Part shown: in pieces, positions 1 through 11,299 of the stretch
How the letters are laid out: each line of letters opens with the position of its first letter
Position numbering within the stretch: the stretch's first letter is position 1
Assembly (NCBI GenBank): GCA_036924085.1
Contig: JAVGWX010000005.1
Coordinates: 101,305,172-101,369,171, forward strand
DNA: 64,000 nt
Source: Ariolimax columbianus
Taxonomy: Eukaryota; Mollusca; Gastropoda; Stylommatophora; Arionidae
Direction: 5' to 3'
Translations under genes and position numbers: made by a program
Notes under the pieces: generated by a model
The model's database searches: none
What the model was told of the DNA's origin: nothing
What the model saw: the letters and a program-made list of their open reading frames with translations, nothing else

Positions 1-200
1 CCTGACTAACATTGATCAGTATGTTTCACCTGACCCTGACTAACATTGATCAGTATGTTTCACCTGACCCTGACTAACATTGATCAGTACGTTGACCCGA
101 CTAACATCATATGATATGTATGGATAACCTAACTTTGACTAACATAATATAATCAGTATGTTTCACCTGACCTTGACTAACATTGTCTGATCAGTATGTT
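1..200. repeat. 34-bp minisatellite, family S1
   Basis: About five imperfect copies of a 34-bp unit beginning TCAGTATGTTTCACCTGACC, followed by CTGACTAACATTGA. Later copies carry small insertions. Its reverse complement contains GGTCAGGTGAAACATACTGA, which matches the arrays at 25.3 and 33.0 kb, so this is one dispersed satellite family lying here in the opposite orientation. Confidence 0.9.
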
Positions 201-284
201 TTGCATGACCAGGCATTAGTCTGCCCTTCCCGCCATGGTCAGGTGATATATACTCTTTAAGTGCAAACCTCGCGTCAGGCTTAC

Positions 285-715
285 ATATGCGGAGTATGTT
301 TTCCTTGACCCTGATGTGAGGTGGGGGTCTTGGTCAGTATGTTTTCCTTGACCCTGATGTGAGGTGGGGGGTCTTGGTCAGTATGTTTTTCTTGACCCTG
401 ATGTGAGGTGGGGTCTTGGTCAGTATATTTTCCTTGAACCTGATGTGAGGTGGGGGTCTTGGTCAGTATATTTTCCTTGACCCTGATGTGAGGTGGGGGT
501 CTTGGTTAGTATATTTTCCTTGTACCTGATGTGAGGTGGGGGTCTTGGTCAGTATATTTTCCTTGATCCTGATGTGAGGTGGGGGTCTTGGGCAGTATGT
601 TTTCCTTGACCCTGATGTGAGGTGGGGTCTTGGTCAGTATGTTTTCCTTGGCCCTGATGTGAGGTGGGGGTCTTGGTCAGTATGTTTTCCTTGATCCTGA
701 CGTGAGGTGGAGTAT
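285..715. repeat. 43-bp minisatellite, family S1 variant
   Basis: About ten copies of a 43-bp unit beginning TATGTTTTCCTTGACCCTGA, followed by TGTGAGGTGGGGGTCTTGGTCAG. Copies differ in G-run length and by single substitutions. It shares the GGTCAGTATGTTT core with the array at 1-200. Read on the minus strand it matches the 36-42 bp units at 25.3 and 33.0 kb (CTCACATCAGGG and AACATACTGACCAAG). Confidence 0.92.
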
Positions 716-779
716 GTTCCACATGGCTTTGATGAAAGTCTTAGCACCCATTTGTTAGGACACATAGGCCTTAACCTGT

Positions 780-1165
780 CCTCACCAGTAGAGGGCTATA
801 GATCCATACTGTGTAGATAACACAGGTTCATTATTCTGCCTACCCACTCCCCGGTCCGTAATGGGCCAGGGATCCATGATGCATACTGGAGTAGATAACA
901 CAAGGGCCTTATTTTGTCCCCCACCCCTCGCATCCCCTCCCCCGTATTGGACCAGGGATCGACACTTGTTAGAGGACCTTATTCTGCAACCCCCCCCCCC
1001 CCCCACCCCAGTATCCAAGTATTGGATCATGGATCCTCACTGGGTAGATGACACAAGGCGTATTTTGTGCCCCCTCCCTTCGTATTGGACCAGGAGTCCA
1101 CACTGGACACAGAGGTTTTAATATGTCCACCCCAGTATTAGGCCACCGATCCACGCTGGGAAGAT
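780..1165. repeat. Degenerate long-unit repeat (about 70-90 bp)
   Basis: Successive segments contain 'gtagataacacaaggc..ttattttgtcccc' followed by 'gtattggaccagggatcca'. They form at least four diverged copies, with C-runs of variable length near 990-1005. Open frames here exist on both strands and are by-products of the repeat. Confidence 0.7.
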
Positions 1166-1179
1166 GGACACACACAAAA

Positions 1180-2715
1180 GAGTTTGAAACATAAACCGGA
1201 TGTGACGCAAGTGACGATAACCTTCTGCCGGTATTGGGGTTACGATAGCTGTATCTCGGGTGGCCAATATTTATCAGGATTGTGGTAATCTGCTCAAGTA
1301 TTTCGCGAAAGGTAACTAAAAAGGGATGCGTATCAAGTTAGCAAAATCATCATGCTAAAACAGTGCTGTTGTAACCACCACTTTTAGTGGTTGGACATTT
1401 ACTTCCTATTCCAATGCCAGATATAGTGGTGTCTCTATGCTCCACGGAGCCAGCAAGTGAATGCGATTGTACTGAGGTGCGTGTTATCTAGTTTCCTCTA
1501 TCCCAGGGTTCCTTACTTGGGAGCAACGAATAGGACTACTGTACGATAAAGTGCACTAACTATTACCGGTAAGTAAAATACGTGTGAGCTTAGAGGAACC
1601 AAGATAAAAGGGACACCAAGCAACAACACAATAATAACATAAACATTGTTTACCAAATTATAAGTTAACACGGTCTCAAATTAATTTTAAAAAGTTCCAT
1701 CTTACCGAATGGGCCCCAAATGGGTCATTGACCGTGTAAAGCTACTTGACCTACAAGTCTATACAAATATTGATCTGTTTTGTGTTTGAACTCCGGGAGC
1801 CTTATACTTGTCTCTGTCCACTATACTGCACCAGGGCAGCAGCTTGTCGTCTTTATGAGTCAAACCGGGGATGTGTAAGAGAGGAAGAGTTGAAGATAGG
1901 GGGGTGGGTGAGTGTGGGGGGCCACCATTTACTGAATGTGCTTACGACATCAGGTGCAATAATCCGCCCCTGAATGTGCAGTATGGGAGGTTTTCAGTGG
2001 CCTCGAGTGCTGGAGGTCGCGGGTTCGAGTCGGGGTTAGACAGTGATGTTTTTCACATTAATTGTCTGGAAGAATGCCCCTGATCCCTGAGTAATGAGAT
2101 CAGACCCTCGTGTTCAGTGTCAAGCAAGTTAAAAATAATTTGGCAGTTAGAAATCGAAAAGAGTAGGCTTAACGGCCGCTGCTCGGGCAAACATTCTAGT
2201 TATAAATCTACCCAAATTATGTGTATCTTCCCCCAGGCCTAGTAAGCCGCAGGAAGTTGTAAAAATACCTACTACATATAGCCGAAGCAGTCGGCTACCC
2301 GGCAACAGACATTAACTTGCATGTTTGGATACCAGGATTTCAAGTACTCCAAGAATGTGTCATTACACTCATAAAAAGCTACAATTATTTCATTCCTTGA
2401 GCTAACCAGTTATTCAATCTTAAACTCCATAAGAAATGGATATTTGAGACCTTTTTGACATGGCTAGTCATTATGTCAATCATTCCTTACTTCGGAAGGT
2501 ACAGAGGGGGTGACTAAGGCATGGGTGAATGACAGCTCAAACCTTCAGGGGATGTTGTGGATCTACTGACATGGTCATGCTGCGGTTCAGAGCAACAAAA
2601 GAGCTGACGCTATGGCAATAAAAGCACACATTAACTGGGTACATTAGACAGGGATATGGGCGGCATTTTGAAGTCTATGAATGCCTGTCTGTCGGAACAC
2701 CGCAATAGATGAACC
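1180..2715. other. Unassigned non-coding stretch
   Basis: I see no open frame with recognisable homology, no tandem array and no retroelement domain. The only local signal is a tRNA-like B-box at about 2025 (separate entry). Confidence 0.5.
1985..2045 (+). other. tRNA-like segment, possible SINE head
   Basis: The segment contains GGTTCGAGTC (about 2023-2032), a perfect match to the RNA polymerase III B-box consensus GGTTCGANTC. It is preceded by TGGAGGTCGCG, as in tRNA T-arm regions. The expected A-box (TRGCNNAGYNG) is not convincing upstream, so a functional tRNA is unlikely. A degenerate tRNA-derived SINE head is the best guess. Confidence 0.3.
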
Positions 2716-2724
2716 AGCTATTCC

Positions 2725-2895
2725 CAAACTACGGAGGTTTAGGGCCAAGAAGAGTGAGGCGAATGAGGATGGAGCAGATATGTGCAACCTAGGGTTCAAA
2801 AGAGGGAGAATGGAGCAGATGTGTACAACCTAGAGTCCAAAAGAATGAGGACGGAGCAGATGTGTGCAACCTAGGGCCCAGAAGAGTAAGGATAA
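2725..2895. repeat. About 45-bp minisatellite, 3-4 copies
   Basis: Repeated segment 'gaggatggagcagatgtgtgcaacc' followed by 'tagggcccaagaagagt', with substitutions between copies. Confidence 0.75.
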
Positions 2896-2984
2896 GCAGA
2901 TGTGTCCAATCAGCTAGCGAGGGAAACCATTCGTGTCCACACCCCTTACCATTTACTGAGAGATACTGAATATCTATGTGCGCA

Positions 2985-3060
2985 ATGAACGAGATAACAA
3001 TAATAATAACAATTTTCCATCGCAAGCGGAGATGGTGACAACGTTGGACGTGCTACAAGA
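2985..3060 (-). mobile_element. 3' end fragment of a non-LTR element (hairpin motif)
   Basis: On the minus strand, CGCTTGCGATGG is followed by a TTATTATTATTG tail. The same motif and tail end the C2H2-tailed retroelement at 33.64-33.69 kb. Related hairpins occur at 48607 and 54437. Only the terminus is recognisable here and its hairpin arm is interrupted. Confidence 0.5.
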
Positions 3061-3287
3061 TGTAATACAAGTCTTCATTTTCTTGCGTATGCTATAACTT
3101 GCGCTTCGATTGCTTACAATGGGAACGTTTGCGCTGGATCAGCCCCACTCTCTTGTGTTCTGTTAGCATAAGTTGGTGGCAATACGTAGATTAGACGACT
3201 GTTGATAGCAACAGGATGCAGGTTTGTCCTTAGAGTTTACGCGCAAAGTCGTTCCAGTTAACAGGGAAGACATCAGGGAAGCAGATA

Positions 3288-3419
3288 ACAGCGATAAGTG
3301 ACTCACGGGTAACTGCTTGTGTCAGGGCTAGCGACCAGAACTGTCCAAGATTTACAGCGATAAGTGACTCACGGGTAACTGCTTGTGTCAGGGTTAGCGA
3401 CCAGAACTGTCCAAGATTC
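3288..3419. repeat. 66-bp direct duplication, two copies
   Basis: The unit beginning ACAGCGATAAGTGACTCACG is present twice in tandem at a 66-bp offset and ends '..gaactgtccaagatt'. I noticed a single difference (ggctagc/ggttagc), so the duplication is recent. Confidence 0.95.
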
Positions 3420-3424
3420 TATTC

Positions 3425-3645
3425 CATCTGGATGCATCCGTGGAGCCTTATTTAGAAAATAGGGTTTAAAAAGAGAATTCAAACCCGGTATAGGATTGAG
3501 CCGTGCTGAAACTAGATGTGCCGCGCTGAAACTGGCTGTGCCGCGCCAAAATACATAGAAATCTCAGCCTCGATGTAAACTACGACATAACGTAACGAAA
3601 CGTCTATTTATAGGACGAACGACGGCGACGAAGAAGGATTTAACG
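3425..3645 (+). mobile_element. 3' end fragment of an I-superfamily retrotransposon
   Basis: The segment ends with TGTAAACTACGACATAACG, then GGACGAACGACGGCGACG and AAGAAGG. This resembles the 3' UTR and (GAA)n terminus of the I-like copies at 21.0-21.4 kb and 26.3-27.2 kb. The upstream 'gccgtgctgaaac' triplication has no match elsewhere. Assignment rests on the 3' end only. Confidence 0.45.
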
Positions 3646-3649
3646 CTCA

Positions 3650-4000
3650 GCATGTCTTATGTGAGAGGAATGACCAGCTCCCGTTCTCAGTGCTTTCTAT
3701 TGGTATAAGGTAATGGCACGCGGAGAGCAGATACTGTTGTAGGGGATGACACGTATCAGGTCTCAGCTTTTGTTAAAGATTGATCATAAGCCTGCCTCTT
3801 GTCCAATCTTTCCTAATTGATAGAGAGGGATACTAATTTACTGCTTTTCTACTTCTTATGTTCCCTAACCGGTGGTGAAGACATCCAACAATGGCCGACT
3901 CTGCATTTAGGTCGACCGTGTTCTTAAAAGACAACATGACACCAAAACGGCCATGTTTGAACCATAGAGGGAAGACGAAAGAGAAGTCGCCAATTTGACG
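3650..4000. other. Unassigned stretch
   Basis: No tandem structure, coding homology or mobile-element signature seen. Confidence 0.4.
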
Positions 4001-5065
4001 AAGTCCAGTGAAAACCGAAATACAAATCATGAATTACAGCTGGGGCACTGCATGGATGATGACTGCACACATGGTGAAGTGTAAGGCGTTTGGTACTACC
4101 CTAAAAGACATCATCATGTGTGCTGGTCAATGCCGGTCTCATGCCATTGTAACTAAAAAGAATCATTTGGTTCACTCTAACCAACTGTTAGGAACGCTTG
4201 CTTCTGGTTATTTGAACTGTGGTTTTTAACATGATGAGGTTGCCAGCTCTATGTGCATCCCTTTTAATCGTCTCTAAAGGCATGCAAAGAAGGAGGATGT
4301 GGGCCTTTTCTGTTTGCCACGGACACCACCTTGGTGGTGTTTACAGTTGTGTTGAGTAAATTGTGACGGACCTATGATACCTACCTGGTCAGTTTTAACA
4401 AGGAGACAATGATCTGCCAGGTATCTACTAAGGTTATATACTGCCTTCTTTAAGGGAACAACGGCAGCTAGTCCCTTACAGGGAGTGTGTATCAAAACAC
4501 TTACGGTCGTTCTTGCAGTGGTGATTTTTGTAGCAACTCTTTCTACATGTTAAGACAGCAACCCATATACACATCTCTTCTTAAAACGCCTTTTACGACT
4601 ATCGCCAACCCGGGTACCAAGCGGGTTGTCTAATGTACCCATGCTGATTTGTCCTTTCACCACCACAACAGTTGACTTCCTTACAGGGAGCCTGTGTAGA
4701 AATATTTGAAGTGGGAGTTTCAATAGTAGCTGTTTTACATGACGAGGTTGCTAGACTCATACACAGCCCAGTGCGGGAACATAGCAATACCTATGTATGG
4801 TTTTATTTACTTTAATTTTCGATTATTTTTTTGTTTGGAAGGTTTCAGTGAGCCTATTCTTTTCAACTCTAATAAACACACACATAGATTTACTAGGAGC
4901 AGTTAGCCGCTCTCCTCGCTCCATTTGTTGGATCACAGGTCCAACCCTACACCTGGCTCCTCTAATCATCTTTCAGGAAAGCCCGATTCCAGCCATTTGC
5001 AGTGCGGTTTTATAGCAGTGGTTTTTACATGGTAAGGTTGCCAGCCGTCTTTAGTCCCCTCTTCC
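4000..5065. repeat. Four diverged copies of a dispersed repeat
   Basis: Blocks of the form 'cagtgg..gtttcaatagcagct.tttttacatg' followed by 'atgaggttgccag' recur near 4190-4250, 4515-4570, 4700-4760 and 5000-5060. Intervening text also matches (for example 'cttacagggag' at 4474 and 4681). A further copy lies at 47210-47310, so this is an interspersed repeat, not only a local tandem. Short open frames here are not conserved between copies. Confidence 0.55.
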
Positions 5066-5770
5066 GACATGCAAGGAAGTAGAAATACTAGAAGAGAAAC
5101 ACCACAACTCGCGACTTACCCTACCTCACAATCTGAAAATTCTTCCTTGAAGAAATATTTGATGGGTAAAAGAACAATATTCAATCCAATGAGATGTTCA
5201 CTTCCGGATTGTCTGAAGTCTGCTAACTAGAAGTACAGCCGGCACAAGTTTCAAAATCTTGAACAACATAGACAAACAAGCGTAACGCACATCCTTAAAT
5301 CAGACCCGTTCAAGCCTATCCTAACACGAGCCTACCTAGTTAGTAATAACTGATTTCAAATGAATCACCAAGTAGTAAAATTGGAATGACTGTGGATTGG
5401 CTTGCCAGCGAACTAGAGCCTACATGTCAACGTGGGACTAAGATAACACACCGCCTACATAAGCACTTCCGAATATGTTTCCCGAGAAGGGCCTGTGTGA
5501 CTGTTATATCCGTTCGCTTCTCATGGTGCAGGTGCAATGTCCCACTAACACGCTCTAGTCGACCCAGCTGTGAAAAAAGCAGCGAGGAAGGGAACTAATG
5601 ACATCACCTCACCGAAAGTTGTTGCTTACTCCAATGAAGCCTTCAACACTTCACCCATTACACCATCGTCTGCTTTGGTAGTACCTTTGTTTACTTACAT
5701 GTCCAGACCAGGCGACAACACTCTCCTGTTACATGTGGTAGAAATGGTGGTCTTCTTGTGTTTGTCCATG
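5065..5770. other. Unassigned stretch
   Basis: Short open frames overlap on both strands. None has a recognisable motif. No repeats seen. Confidence 0.4.
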
Positions 5771-5774
5771 CTCT

Positions 5775-6032
5775 TTTGACCGTCCGACGTGCTCCTGTGA
5801 TAAACTCAACTGCTGTCTGGACAGTCCCGAACAGTTTTGAATTTAGTGTTGAGTCATGTGACCAATGAGTCGTCCAAAACTTGTTATACAGAGGACAGTG
5901 CCGCCAAACATGATCTGTAATGTGTAGTCCACAAGTGCACAGTGATGGGGCAACAAAACATGTACATGTGTTTATTGAGTCTGTTATGTCCTGACCTGAG
6001 GCGAAGAATGGTGATCTGTACCTGCCAGCCAA
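5775..6032 (-). pseudogene. ORF2 C-terminal remnant of an I-superfamily element
   Basis: The minus-strand frame contains PSLCTCGLHITDHVWRHCPL, then YNKFWTTHW and KLFGTVQ. This is the Cys/His-containing tail that follows RNase H in I-superfamily ORF2 proteins (compare [20 protein letters not shown] at 43.7 kb and [20 protein letters not shown] at 51.6 kb). RT and RNase H are absent, so this is a small 3' coding relic. The downstream 3' UTR is not recognisable next to it. Confidence 0.65.
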
Positions 6033-6129
6033 GAATGTGTCGTGGGGTTGGCTCTGATCTCGTCTAACAGTCTGGATAGCTCAATTTTTAACAAAGTATG
6101 TAATGTCACTGCCTTCGTGTCCACATTAA

Positions 6130-6310
6130 CTTTCCCTTTATTCTGACATTTCTTCTTCTTTTGCGTTCGTCATCAATAGGACGGTTTGTTAGGTTGTGTC
6201 TGAGTTCACAGAAAGACTGTGATATCTGCGCCTTTCGTTCCCACACATCCGGTTTTAGCAAACAAATTTTGGGGACCACGTTTGCTTTCGCTCTTCGATC
6301 GCTATTCTAT
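6130..6310 (-). mobile_element. 3' UTR and tail of an I-superfamily element
   Basis: The minus strand reads AAAACCGGATGTGTGGGAAC, GAAAGGCGCAGATATCACAG, CTGTGAACTCAGACACAACC, then GACGAACGCAAAAGAAGAAG. The order matches the 3' UTRs at 21.2-21.4 kb (plus) and 26.3-26.5 kb (minus), and it ends in the same GAA-rich tail. Confidence 0.65.
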
Positions 6311-6364
6311 TAGCGCCACTTGGAGCCAGATAGTGTCTTGGTCAGTTCCTACTCGCTGAATTTG

Positions 6365-6545
6365 GTGTAGCAGCCAGCTAGCTATAAGTGGCTGTCAGTT
6401 ATAAGCCATTGGCTGCTGTTAGCTATAATTCACTGGCTGCTGTTAGCTCTAAGTAGTTGGCTGCTGTAAGGTATAATTCATTGGCTGCTGTAAGCTATAA
6501 TTCACTGGCTCTGTCGGCCATACGTCTCTGTCCGCTACATGTCGT
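6365..6545. repeat. About 25-30 bp minisatellite
   Basis: Six or seven copies of 'ggctgctgttagctataattcact' with variable spacing and substitutions. Confidence 0.8.
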
Positions 6546-6834
6546 TGGCTGCTGTCAACTCATTCACTGCTGTTTCAGCCTCTCTAGCCTGCCTGCCTTT
6601 TCGTTCCCGGATACACCTCTACGGGTTGGTAATCCCCGACGTTTGTTTACTAGCCGCTCCCCTACTTAGTTCCTTCCTCAGATGTACAAGTTGACCATCC
6701 TTCCCATTACTCTTGGAAAAAGTTTGTAATTATTTCATTCTCATCCATGTATTACCACTCCCGAAAGGAAAGCAAATAATAATAACAACACCGAAACATG
6801 CTAGGCATGCCGCAAGTCAGGCCACACTGAGAAC

Positions 6835-7045
6835 AGACGAGAACAGTCCAACAGTCGAGACGTTGACGAGGACAGTCCAACAGACGAGACACAGATGAGA
6901 ACAGTCAAACAGACAAGACGCTGACGAGAACATTCTAACAGACGAGACACATACGAGAGCAGTCCAACAGACGAGACGTCGACGAAAACAGTCCAACGGA
7001 CGAGACACTGACGAGAATAGTCCAACAGACGAGACACAGAAGAGA
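6835..7045. repeat. 29-bp minisatellite
   Basis: About seven copies of a unit beginning ACAGTCCAACAGACGAGACG, followed by CTGACGAGA. Frames on the minus strand through it are repeat artefacts. Confidence 0.9.
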
Positions 7046-7049
7046 CTAT

Positions 7050-7715
7050 TGCACTACGCCTAAACATTTTGTGCGGAGATGGGTGTGGGGTTGGAACTGT
7101 TCTTTTTCTCTACTTTCCAATAATAGGCCATCTACCCATGTATAACTGTGTAAAACTAGAGCGTACCGATTAAAGGGACTGGACCGGGACCATTAAGCCA
7201 CCGCTCAACCACGTAGACGCCCAATGAAAATATATTAGAAGAGCTGACGTTCTGACTACGTAATCGCTCCGTATCTATACTGGCGCATAGAGTCGTTAAG
7301 AGCGCCGGACTACTCTATCCAGTATCTTCCTATTGGCATGGTTTAAGTCATGTACTCGGTCCATTGTACTGTCTTATATAGTCATCCTATCTGCCTTTGG
7401 ATGATCAGGGTCTGAATCCTTGGACCTTTGCTTCCCGTGGCTGTGGTGGTAGATGATCTTTCATTCTGCATACACAGCCAAATAATCGATGTTGTGATTG
7501 ATCCACTAGAGTCTGCAATGGCTGACTTCAAGATCGTAACATATTGTCTGTTCGTGGACCTTGTCTCTCCTTGTTTCTTAGCATTCGTTTTTGCCTCATT
7601 TGAGAGACTTGGCGCTGCCTTTCTGGGGAGTTGTGGTGGTCATTGCTCATTATTCACATCCATCAGTTGAAACTGGTAGATCAGAGGAGCGGTACAGCCA
7701 TCTTAGCTTTCTGGC
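7050..7715. other. Unassigned stretch
   Basis: No coding homology, array or transposon end recognised. Confidence 0.4.
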
Positions 7716-8212
7716 TTGTCAAAAGAGACTTAAGTCAAAAGAGACTTGAGTCAAAAGAGACTAGTCAAAAGAGACTTAAGGTAAAATAAACTTTAGTCAA
7801 AAGAGACTTTAATCAAAAGAGACTTTAATCAAAAGAGACTTAAGTCAAAAGAGACTTAAGTCAAAAGAGACTTAAGTCTAAAGAGACAAGTCAAAAGAGA
7901 CTTAAGTCAAAAGAGACTTAAGTCAAAAGCGACTTTAGTCAAAAGAGACTTTAGTCAAAAGAAACAATTCAAAAGAGACACGTCAAAAGAGACTTTAGTC
8001 AAAAGAGACAAGTCAAAAGAGACTTTAGTCAAAAGAGACTTTAGTCAAAAGAGACTTTAGTCAAAAGAGACAAGTTAAAAGAGACATGTCAAAAGAGACA
8101 TGTCAAAAGAGACATGTCAAAAGAGACAAGTCAATAGAGACTAAAGTCAAAAGAGACTTAAGTTAAAAGAGACTTTAGTCAAAAGACACTTAAGTCAAAA
8201 GAGACTAGGTCA
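7715..8212. repeat. 16-bp array with dyad-symmetric core
   Basis: About thirty units of AAGTCAAAAGAGACTT. The junction variants GACTTAAGTC, GACTTTAGTC, GACAAGTC and GACATGTC all keep the frame GAC..GTC, and two of them are perfect palindromes. Units differ in length by 2-4 bp because the spacer varies. Confidence 0.95.
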
Positions 8213-8639
8213 GAAACCTAAGACGGTTGTTTCGCTCCTGCGATGTACCAGCTGATGTTACAAGAAAACATTATCAGAAGACATGTGCTAGCTACAGTAA
8301 AAATAAGACAGACAGAGATTATTGGACAAGTTCTCAAGAATGATGGTCTGCAAAACATTGTGACAATGGAACATATCAAGGACAAGAGATACTGAGAAAA
8401 ATTGAGACGAAAGCTGTGAGATAACATCCCACAGTGGAAGGGTGAAAGTAAATAACTGAAGTTTTGAAATACTCAACAGACAGGTGGTGCTAAAAGTAAT
8501 CGGTTGTCAGCGCTAAACAACATGACACGAGACTATTCTCCTGCAACTAGCAGCCCTGGAAACGGGCACCATCCATGCAGTCTGGATGAGACATGAGATT
8601 TCGAAGAGGTAAGTCAACTAGCTCCAAACAAATATGTTT

Positions 8640-8765
8640 TATATCGAAGGCGGATGTGTGGGATCGAAAGGCGCAATAACAGATATTGTAAAGACGTGAC
8701 AACGTAGTATAATGTCCGTTTCATGATAAACAACGAATGAGATTACATGATGATGATGAAATAGT
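8640..8765 (+). mobile_element. 3' end fragment of an I-like element
   Basis: The sequence AGGCGGATGTGTGGGATCGA, then AAGGCGCAATAACAGATATTG, matches the conserved 3' UTR core of the I-like copies. It ends with AACAACGAATGAG and a short (ATG)n tail near 8745-8757. The body is missing. Confidence 0.5.
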
Positions 8766-8939
8766 TGATTCTATCAACAACAAACATCTTCAAGATATGA
8801 GGTCAAGGTCACTTTATTCCATCATATGTTTTAGCATTTTATATAGATAACTAACGGCTATACATGTAGAGTCTTTTTAGGGAGGGCTCTCTCTTTAGGT
8901 GTGACAGAGGTAGGGACATTGACACACTGACAGCATGTT

Positions 8940-9373
8940 GTTAAAGATGTTTAGTAGTGTAGTCCAACACTTCATGCCTTAATGACAGCATGTGGTCAAC
9001 ACTTCATGCCCTACTGACAGCATGTGGTCAACATGTCATGCCCTACTGACAGCATGTGGTCAACACTTCATGCCCTACTGACAGCGTGTGGTCCAACACT
9101 TCATGCCCTACTGACAGCGTGTGGTCCAACACTTCATGCCCTACTGACAGCATGTGGTCAACACTTCATGCCCTACTGACAGCGTGTGGTCCAACACTTC
9201 ATGCCTTAATGACAGCATGTGGTCCAACACTTCATGCCTTAATGACAGCGTATGGTCCAACACTTCATGCCCTACTGACAGCGTGTGGTTAAAGATGGTT
9301 AGTAGTGTGGTCCAGCACTTTATGCCCTACTGACAGTGTGTGGTTCAACACTTCATGCCCTACTGACAGCGTG
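8940..9373. repeat. 33-bp minisatellite, target of CR1 insertion
   Basis: About ten to twelve copies of a 32-33 bp unit beginning CAACACTTCATGCCCTACTG, followed by ACAGCGTGTGGTC. The array stops where the CR1-like element begins at about 9374. Related text (ACAGTGTGTGGTTCAAGATG) resumes after its tail at 13867. Confidence 0.93.
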
Positions 9374-10260
9374 TGGTTAAAATCATCTGTTGGGATCTTA
9401 TTGCAGGGAAAGAAGTAAACATAAACACGCGAACATATGACTACTCTAAGGCAGATGTTAAGAGGATGAAAGAGGCAGTGAACCATATAATCTGGAAAGA
9501 TATTGTCGTTGGAACAGATGTTGAACAGAAGTTGGAGAGTTTTAAAACAGTTCTAGAAACGCTAAAAGAGGAATGTGTTCCATGTAGGGAGGTAGACCTT
9601 AAGCGTAAACAGTGGATAACTAGATTTGTAGTGAAATGTAGAAGAGCAAAAAATAAAGCATGGAAAAAATATATTGAGGCAGGTAAATCAAAAGAAACAT
9701 ATTTAAAATATTTGGACAAACAGAACATATCTCAGAAAGTGAATAAAACAGCAAAAACAGACTTAAAAAAAAAACTTGCTCAGAGGATCAAGACTGACAG
9801 TAAAAGCTTCATCTCTTATGTTAGAAATAAACAAAGAGCGAAAGACAAAGTAGGCCCTCTCATAGACAGTACAGGGAAAATAATAAGTGAGAATAGGGAG
9901 GCAGCTAATCTGCTCAATCAGTACTTTGGCACAGTCTACACAAAAGAGGACTGCTCCAAGATCCCAGAGCCTATAGATATTTTTCAAAGAGACATGGATA
10001 CAGCGGGATTAAGATCAATCTGTATTACAGAAGAAATGGTTTTTAAAAAATTGGAGTTGAAAGTGGATAAATGTCCAGGTCAAAATGGTATTCATCCAAA
10101 ATTGTTGTATGAAATTAGAGACCAACTAGCAAAACCATTGGCTATATTATGTTCTCAATCACTTACAAAAGGGATTGTTCCACGGGATTGGAAAGATGCA
10201 GGAGTGATCCCCTTATTAAAAAAAGGCAAAAATCTGATCCAGCGAATTATAGACCGGTGA
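9373..10260 (+). pseudogene. CR1-like ORF2, linker and N-terminal RT
   Basis: The 295-codon open frame starts in the basic linker (RRAKNKAWKKYIEAGKS) and reaches RT fingers motifs GPLIDSTGKIISENREAANL, KCPGQNGIHPKLLYEIRDQL and PRDWKDAGVIPLLKKGK. These are typical of CR1/L2 RTs. The frame is lost in a poly-A stretch near 10230, where copy C has extra A residues. Translation then continues in another frame as RPVSLTSIVCKLL. The role in an intact element is target-primed reverse transcription. This copy cannot encode it. Confidence 0.88.
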
Positions 10261-11299
10261 GTTTAACGAGCATAGTCTGTAAATTGTTAGTCAATAATCA
10301 AAGAAAACTTTGTAATGCATTTAGACAAATTTAATCTAATTAGAAATAGTCAGCATGGGTTTACTAGAGGGAGATCATGCTTAAAAAATCTATTAGAATT
10401 CATGGAGGAGGTTACCAAAATGATAGATAAAGGGGAGCCAGAGGACGTTATTTATCTAGATTTTGCATAGTTTTTTTATGGGATCCATGATTGCAAAATT
10501 TGCTAATGACACAAAACTATGCAGTAGTGTCTCATTTAAAGCGGAAGTGGATATATTGAGATCGGATTTAGATAAAATTCGAGAATTGTCTGTAAGCTGG
10601 CAAATGGAGTTTAATGTAGATGAATGTGCAGTCATCCACATGGGTAGATCAAATATGGAACATAATTACAGAATGGGAGAGAATAATATTAAAAAGATAG
10701 ATAAGGAAAGGGACCTAGGGGTTATAATAGATCATACAGGAAAGGTGAGTGAGCAAGTTAAGGTAGCAGTGAAAAAGGCAAATGCAATGTTAGGTATCAT
10801 AAAAAGAAATATTAAACACAGGAGCAAGGAAGTGATAGTCAAACTGTATAAAGCTTTAGTTAGACCTAGATTGGAGTACTGTGTACAGGTGTGGAGTCCT
10901 TATCATAGAGGGGATATAAACATGCTGGAAAGAATACAAAAACGAGCGACAAAGATGATAGTGGGATTCCAGAATTACAGTTATGAGGAAAGACTCAGAA
11001 AAACCGGCCTACAGTGTCTAGAAGAGAGAAGAATTCGTGGTGACTTAATACAGGCTTATAAGATGATCAGAGGAATGGATAAATTAAACTATAACAAGTT
11101 TTTTTTAAAATTCAGCCACCCACAATGACAAGATGGCATAGCTACAAGCTGACTAAAGAGAGGTCCAGATTAGATATTAGGAAATATTTTTTTTAGTCAT
11201 TGAGCGGTGTCTGCATGGAATGCATTGCCAGGGGAGGTAGTGTAGGCAGGGACAGTTAATGCATTTAAGAATAAACTGGATGTTCATAGCTTTTAGAGC
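9374..11299 (+). mobile_element. CR1-like non-LTR retrotransposon, copy A (body)
   Basis: This is a 5'-truncated CR1-clade copy. It begins inside the linker between endonuclease and reverse transcriptase, so the endonuclease is gone. It runs through RT into the C-terminal domain and part of the 3' UTR. An internal deletion near 10470 removes about 220 bp present in copy C (60991-62748), taking RT motifs A and B with it. The 3' UTR is interrupted at about 11299 by an antisense I-superfamily element and continues at 13785-13866. The target was the 33-bp satellite. Confidence 0.9.
10463..11128 (+). pseudogene. CR1-like ORF2, RT palm C-motif to C-terminus
   Basis: The frame has KFANDTKLCSSVS, the remnant of the RT motif C region (copy C has FADDTKL). 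The second catalytic-position Asp is changed to Asn here, giving FAND. Then follow [51 protein letters not shown] and [20 protein letters not shown], the usual CR1 thumb/C-terminal blocks. It begins right after the deletion that removed motifs A and B. The element is catalytically dead. Confidence 0.88.

Noticed and set aside
780..1175. Overlapping short frames on both strands
   Set aside because: They lie in a degenerate repeat with long C-runs; no coding evidence.
1985..2045. Functional tRNA gene
   Set aside because: The B-box is good but no A-box or acceptor stem pairing was found.
5691..6032. Stand-alone 113-codon gene
   Set aside because: The motifs match the Cys/His tail of I-superfamily ORF2, so it is a retroelement fragment.
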